64,000 nucleotides of DNA from assembly GCF_013205055.1 (NCBI RefSeq), contig NZ_JABMLF010000001.1:248001-312000 (forward strand), read 5' to 3'. Shown in pieces: positions 60,144 to 64,000 of the stretch. The number at the start of each line of letters is the position of its first letter. The first letter of the stretch is position 1. The position numbers and the translations under genes were made by a program. Under the pieces are notes generated by a model that ran no database searches, was not told the origin of the DNA, and saw only the letters and a list, made by a program, of their open reading frames with translations. Source of the stretch: Rathayibacter sp. VKM Ac-2856. GTDB taxonomy: Bacteria > Actinomycetota > Actinomycetes > Actinomycetales > Microbacteriaceae.

Positions 60144-60857
60144 TCAGTCCCGCCGCACCCGGACGGTGTCGCCGTCCAGGGTGAAGCGGAGTCCGGTCCC
60201 CTCGCCGAACTCGGTCACCAGCGGCTCCGGCATGCCGGCCCGCACCGTCGTCTGCGCGACGGCCGGGAAGGAGCCGGCGCTGCACCCGTTGATGACGAGC
60301 CCGCCGCCGCTCGTCTCGGTCGGGACGGCGACGAGGCAGAGGTCGAGGTCGTCCGGCGGCCCGCCGCCCGAGCTGCGGAGGAAGGTCAGGCCGTAGAAGT
60401 CCTCGGTGGCGACGACGTCGGCGAAGCCGCTGCCCGTCCAGCGGTCCGACGCGCTGAGCGGCAGCACTGCGGTGTCGCGGGCGGTGGAGCTCGTGGCCCA
60501 CGCCGTCGTCAAACCGGCGAGGACCGCGGTCGCCACGAGGGACAGCGCCCAGAGGACGGCCAGGAGCATGCCCGAGCGGACGGGGACGGCGGCAGGCGGA
60601 GTGGTGGTCGGCTCGGCGGACGCCGACTCAGCGGAGGTCGGCTCGGCGGACGCCGACTCGACAGGTGGCATCGGTTCCGGCTCCGCCGTGCGATCCGCGG
60701 GCCGCGACACCGCGGTCGGAGCCGCGCGCTCCTCCAGCAGCCGCAGTCGCGCCCACCCCGGCGCGTCGAGAGCGGGACCGGCGCCCCGCCCGTACGCCCG
60801 CCGGCGCAGCCCGTCCAGCTCGCTCTGCTCCTGCTCGTCCCGCTCCGGCTCGTCCAT
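60144..60857 (-). CDS. single-pass membrane protein of unknown function
   Basis: A 237-residue protein with a cytoplasmic charged N-terminus, a repetitive SASAEPTSAESASAEPT segment (a short DNA repeat near 60612-60660), one transmembrane helix (MLLAVLWALSLVATAVLAGLT, roughly residues 98-118) and an outer domain with two Cys (LCLVAVP, INGCSAG). The ATG at 60857 has AGGA 8 bp upstream; an ATG 9 bp earlier has no ribosome site. I cannot name a family. It is divergent from the SRPBCC gene. Confidence 0.68.
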   Translation of the reverse strand: MDEPERDEQEQSELDGLRRRAYGRGAGPALDAPGWARLRLLEERAAPTAVSRPADRTAEPEPMPPVESASAEPTSAESASAEPTTTPPAAVPVRSGMLLAVLWALSLVATAVLAGLTTAWATSSTARDTAVLPLSASDRWTGSGFADVVATEDFYGLTFLRSSGGGPPDDLDLCLVAVPTETSGGGLVINGCSAGSFPAVAQTTVRAGMPEPLVTEFGEGTGLRFTLDGDTVRVRRD

Positions 60858-60911
60858 CTGCTGCATCCTGCCAGGGCGCCGCCGCGGATCGCCTGGGGCA
60901 TCATCGAACGC

Positions 60912-61382
60912 ATGGTCGTGTCCTTCGAGGTCGTCACCCGCTCCCCGCGATCCGTGCAGGACCTGTTCGACCGCGCGCGCAGCATCGATCTGCACACCGA
61001 GTCGCAGGCGGCGTCCCGTGAGCGCGCGATCGGCGGAGTGGTCAGCGGCAGGATCGGCCTCGGCGAGGAGGTGACCTGGCGGGCACGGCACTTCGGCGTC
61101 CCGCTCCGGCTGACCAGCGCCGTCACCGCCGTCGACGCGCCGCACTCGTTCACGGACGAGCAGACCCGCGGACCGTTCCGCTCCTTCCGGCACGACCACC
61201 GCTTCGAGTCCGACGGCTCCGGCTCCGTGATGATCGACCGCCTCGTCTTCAGCGCTCCTCTCGGCGTGCTCGGGCGCCTCGCGGAGCGGCTCGTCCTCGA
61301 GCGCCACCTGCGGCGACTGATCGTCCAGCGCGGCGTCTTCCTCGCCGCTCCGACAGCGGCGGCGGACGGTCGGCACGACTGA
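60912..61382 (+). CDS. SRPBCC-family protein (START-like fold)
   Basis: A 156-residue protein with the START/polyketide-cyclase-like fold: it begins MVVSFEVVTRSPRSVQDLFDRARSIDLHTES and later has PHSFTDEQTRGPFRSFRHDHRFE, as in ligand-pocket SRPBCC proteins. These bind hydrophobic small molecules. It is monocistronic; the ligand is unknown. Confidence 0.85.
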   Translation: MVVSFEVVTRSPRSVQDLFDRARSIDLHTESQAASRERAIGGVVSGRIGLGEEVTWRARHFGVPLRLTSAVTAVDAPHSFTDEQTRGPFRSFRHDHRFESDGSGSVMIDRLVFSAPLGVLGRLAERLVLERHLRRLIVQRGVFLAAPTAAADGRHD

Positions 61383-61443
61383 GCCGACGTCCTCCACAGG
61401 ACGCCTCGCGACACTCTCTCCATCGATCGGCCGGTTCGATCGA

Positions 61444-61466
61444 GATACTCCACTGGCGGGAGTATC
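61444..61466. promoter_or_regulatory. PadR operator
   Basis: GATACTCC (61444-61451) and GGAGTATC (61459-61466) form a perfect 8-bp inverted repeat with a 7-bp spacer, ending 9 bp before the PadR ATG. ATAC...GTAT palindromes are typical PadR sites, and the position implies autoregulation. Confidence 0.7.
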
Positions 61467-61475
61467 GTCGCCGTC

Positions 61476-61814
61476 ATGGCAGCGGAGATGAGGGAGAGCA
61501 CCTTCTGGATCCTGACCGTGCTCGCACTCGGGCGCCGCCACGGCTACGCGCTCCTGCAGGAGATCGAGATGCAGTCGGAGTCCCGCGTGCACCTCCGGGT
61601 GACCACGCTCTACGCGGCGCTCGAGCGGCTGGATTCGGAGGGGCTCATCACCCCGGACGGGGACGAGCGGGTGGACGGGCGCGTACGGCGCTACTTCCGG
61701 CTGACGGAGGAGGGCCGCTCCGCCCTCGGCGCGGAGGTCGCCCGGATGCAGGCGGGTGCGGCACGAGCGCGGAGGAACCTCAGCCTCGGCGTCAGACCCG
61801 CCCCTGCCACCTGA
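61476..61814 (+). CDS. PadR-family transcriptional regulator
   Basis: A 112-residue winged-helix PadR regulator: ESTFWILTVLALGRRHGYALLQEIE, TTLYAALERLDSEGLI as the recognition helix, and the wing RRYFRLTEEGRSAL. The start has no ribosome site, but AGTATC lies 9 bp upstream. It is followed by a membrane-protein gene that probably shares its transcript. Small PadR regulators often control membrane or exporter genes in response to hydrophobic compounds. Confidence 0.9.
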   Translation: MAAEMRESTFWILTVLALGRRHGYALLQEIEMQSESRVHLRVTTLYAALERLDSEGLITPDGDERVDGRVRRYFRLTEEGRSALGAEVARMQAGAARARRNLSLGVRPAPAT

Positions 61815-61895
61815 ATCGACCGCTGACCGAGACCCCGCCGACGCCCACCCCGCACTCCACGACCCCGCACTCGATGACCCACGGAGGAGAACCGG

Positions 61896-62672
61896 ATGAC
61901 CCCGAACGAGGACGGACAGCGCGCCGAGCGCTTCCGCCGGGCGCTGCGCTGGTACCCGGCCGCCTGGCGACGCGAGCACGGCGACGTGCTGCTGGGCATC
62001 CTGCTCGACGAGGCCGACGCCGACGGCCGGTCGCGACCCGGTCCGGGGCAGCGGCTGGCTCTCGCCGTCGGCGGGGTGCGCCGCCGCCTCGGCCGGACGC
62101 CGGGCGGATCCGCGGCGACGATCGTCCCCCTGGCACTCGCGACGGCGTTCTCCGTCTTCTACGCCACCGTCAACTGGTCGCCCGGCGTCAGCTACCCCGG
62201 TGCGATCGGTCCGTTCACCAATCCCGCCGTCCCCGTCGCGGGCACTCTCTTCGTCCTGGCGCTCGGCCTCGCGCTCTCGGGCCGCACAGGCGCCGCGCGG
62301 ATCGCCGCCCTGCTCGCCGCGACGGCCGAGCTGAGCATCGCGCTCGTCGCTGTCTCGGCCGGCTGGCTCGGCCCGGGCCTCACGACCGCCGGGCCGGTCG
62401 CCGCACTCGGCGTCCTGGCCGTCGTCCCCTGGCGCGGCCGTGCGGCGGCGGCGGTCTCGGTGCTCCTGCTCGTGGGCCTGCCTGCCGTGCTGATCGGGAT
62501 CGAGGTCCTCTGCGCGACGGTCCTGATGGGCTTCCCCGCCCTGCGCGTCCTCCTGCCGCTGGTGGTCATCGCCGCGGTCCTGGCGCTGCTCACCCTGGCC
62601 GCGCGCCGAGCCGCGCGTCTCGAGCGCGAGTCGATGATCCTGGGAGGGTCGTCCGCCGTCCCGTTGCACTGA
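61896..62672 (+). CDS. PadR-associated multi-pass membrane protein
   Basis: A 258-residue protein. Its N-terminal cytoplasmic motif RWYPAAWRREHGDVLLGILLDEADADG recurs in actinobacterial membrane proteins encoded next to PadR genes. About six hydrophobic helices follow. It has a strong GGAGGAGAA ribosome site and starts 81 bp after the PadR stop. The function is unknown; a stress-responsive membrane role is inferred from context. Confidence 0.75.
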   Translation: MTPNEDGQRAERFRRALRWYPAAWRREHGDVLLGILLDEADADGRSRPGPGQRLALAVGGVRRRLGRTPGGSAATIVPLALATAFSVFYATVNWSPGVSYPGAIGPFTNPAVPVAGTLFVLALGLALSGRTGAARIAALLAATAELSIALVAVSAGWLGPGLTTAGPVAALGVLAVVPWRGRAAAAVSVLLLVGLPAVLIGIEVLCATVLMGFPALRVLLPLVVIAAVLALLTLAARRAARLERESMILGGSSAVPLH

Positions 62673-62764
62673 CTCCACCGCGCGGTCGTCCGCGGGAAGG
62701 GCCCGTCCTGCGGGAGACTGAGCGCAGGTGCGGGGTACGGCGCCACGCCCGGGGGGACGGAACG

Positions 62765-63562
62765 ATGACGGAACACGGCACGACGACAGGGCGGGTGCGC
62801 CCGCGCCTCTGGATCGGACTGGCGGTGTGGGCGGGGTACCTCGCGTTCGTCGTCGCCGTGCAGGCCGCCGGTGGAGTGCCCTACGACGAGTGGGGCGACA
62901 GCGCGGGCAACCTGTTCTTCGGCGCGGGGCTGTCGCTGATCCTCGCCACAGTTCTGCTGGCGGTCACCGTCACACTGCTGGGCTGGTGGCGTCCGGTGAT
63001 GCGCGAGCGCGAGCGGAGCCGCCATCGCTGGCTGATCGTCCTCCCCGCCCTGGTGGCGCTCGCCGCGGTGATGAACCTCGCGGGCACCGACTGGCCCGCC
63101 TACAGCGGAGCGTTCCTCGCGGCATCCCTGGTGCTCGCACTGGTCGGCTTCACCGAGGAGATCGTCAACCGCGGCATCCTGCTGGTGGCGCTGCGCACGC
63201 GGCTCGCCGAGGGCTGGGTGTGGTTCCTGACGACGGCACTGTTCGCCCTGACGCACCTCGCCAACGTGGCCCTCGGCGCGGACGAGGGCGGCACGCTCCT
63301 CCAGGTCGGCTTCGCCTTCAGCACGGGCACCGTCTTCTACATCCTCCGCCGCGTGACGGGCTCGCTCCTCTGGCCGATGCTGCTGCACGGACTGTGGGAC
63401 TTCTCGGTCTTCGCCGGAGGAGTGGGGACGCCGGGCGCCCTGTCCGGGCTCGCGAACCTGCTCGAGCCGCTCGCGGGGGTGCTCGCGATCCTCCTGGTCG
63501 TGTTCGCGATCCGCGGGGCGCGGGAGCGGATCGGCGCAACGCCCGCGGGAGGCACGGCATGA
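62765..63562 (+). CDS. CPBP-family intramembrane metalloprotease
   Basis: A 265-residue polytopic protein of the CPBP (CAAX protease/bacteriocin-processing, Abi) family. The motifs are EEIVNRG (E131, E132, R136), H164 in FALTHLANV and H208 in LLHGLWDF, placing the metal site within the membrane. Bacterial members process or protect against small peptides, or have unknown roles. The stop overlaps the next CPBP-like gene by 4 bp (ATGA), so the two are a tandem pair. Confidence 0.88.
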   Translation: MTEHGTTTGRVRPRLWIGLAVWAGYLAFVVAVQAAGGVPYDEWGDSAGNLFFGAGLSLILATVLLAVTVTLLGWWRPVMRERERSRHRWLIVLPALVALAAVMNLAGTDWPAYSGAFLAASLVLALVGFTEEIVNRGILLVALRTRLAEGWVWFLTTALFALTHLANVALGADEGGTLLQVGFAFSTGTVFYILRRVTGSLLWPMLLHGLWDFSVFAGGVGTPGALSGLANLLEPLAGVLAILLVVFAIRGARERIGATPAGGTA

Positions 63563-64000
63563 GGGCCGGCTCCGTGCGCGCGGCGCTGCTCCTCGTCGTC
63601 GTCTACGTCCTGCTCGCCTGGGGCCTCGGGACCGTGCTCAGCGACCTCGTCGGCGACGACCAGCCGGCGGCGCAGTTCGCGCTCGGCCACCTCGTCCCGC
63701 TGCCGATCGGCATCGCGCTCCTCCTGCTCTACGTGCACCGCGCCGGGCTCGGCTCCGCGGTGTGGCGCGAGCGGCCCACCCCCGCCCTCGTGCCGCCGCG
63801 CCGCTGGCTCATCGCGATCCCCGTGATCGCGATCGTGGAGCCGCTCGTCGAGCTCGCGGACGTGCCCTGGGCGGACGTCGCCCTCGGACTCGTCGCCGTC
63901 GTCGCCCTCGGGACCCTGCTGGTCGGCCTCGGCGAGGAGCTCCTCATTCGCGGTGTCCTGCTCACCGCCGTCCGTCGCCGCCACGGCGAGCTGGTGACGC
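63559..64000 (+). CDS. CPBP-family intramembrane metalloprotease, partial
   Basis: The first 147 codons of a second CPBP-like membrane protein, cut by the window end. Four hydrophobic segments are followed by VGLGEELLIRGVLLTAVRR, which carries the family EExxxR motif. The start overlaps the stop of the preceding CPBP gene (ATGA), implying co-translation. The His motifs would lie beyond the window. Confidence 0.82.
   Translation, partial: MRAGSVRAALLLVVVYVLLAWGLGTVLSDLVGDDQPAAQFALGHLVPLPIGIALLLLYVHRAGLGSAVWRERPTPALVPPRRWLIAIPVIAIVEPLVELADVPWADVALGLVAVVALGTLLVGLGEELLIRGVLLTAVRRRHGELVT

Overview
The window is very GC-rich, and its genes are tightly packed with frequent ATGA/GTGA start-stop overlaps. 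It carries LAxTG-anchored surface proteins and a dispersed palindromic intergenic element (GGTCTCGATACG...CTACTCGAYCAGCAT). This points to an actinobacterium of the Microbacteriaceae, perhaps a plant-associated genus such as Rathayibacter; the genus is inference. I saw no rRNA, tRNA, transposase, phage gene or CRISPR array.

Layout. 9-3314: a divergent trio of possible aromatic ring-cleavage genes (cyclase-family hydrolase, FAH-family hydrolase, extradiol-type dioxygenase) around a palindromic operator. 3315-3906: a cluster of intergenic repeats. 3895-6722: drug-type MFS exporter and a ROK regulator. 6838-13247: a GH3 beta-glucosidase-like gene and a GH106-like rhamnosidase gene broken by an in-frame amber codon, divergent from a second ROK regulator. 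13250-27271: the most notable region. A peptide/glycoside-type ABC importer, including a permease-ATPase fusion, is followed by both subunits of a C-glycoside deglycosidase and a GH43 protein; then come a third ROK regulator, a GMC oxidoreductase, a GH35/DUF5597 enzyme and a Gfo/Idh oxidoreductase. The importer promoter and the GMC promoter carry the same 23-bp palindrome, so the two units look like one regulon. The proposed pathway is: import the glycoside, oxidise the sugar at C3 (GMC enzyme), cleave the C-C glycosidic bond (two-subunit lyase), then process the keto-sugar. 27290-31810: a Baeyer-Villiger monooxygenase operon with a divergent MarR regulator.

31914-34180: small unknown protein, membrane protein and a class A beta-lactamase. 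34594-45044: a cell-surface array with three paralogous secreted beta-helix-like/Ig proteins interleaved with two intact LAxTG-anchored proteins and a third whose 5' part has been deleted. 45087-47797: lipoprotein and ABC exporter. 47970-55369: a beta-galactoside-type sugar locus (GH43-like protein, sugar ABC importer, YesL-like protein, GH42) with LacI-type operators but no LacI gene in the window. 55483-57703: NmrA-type reductase divergent from its likely TetR regulator, then a DUF3515 lipoprotein. 57948-64000: small stress/unknown genes, a PadR operon and two CPBP membrane proteases, the last cut by the window end.

Taken together, much of the window reads as plant-glycoside catabolism. O-linked sugars would be removed by GH3, GH106, GH43, GH35 and GH42 enzymes and C-linked sugars by the CGD system. 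Aromatic aglycones could be passed to the ring-cleavage genes, a link that is inferred only from proximity.
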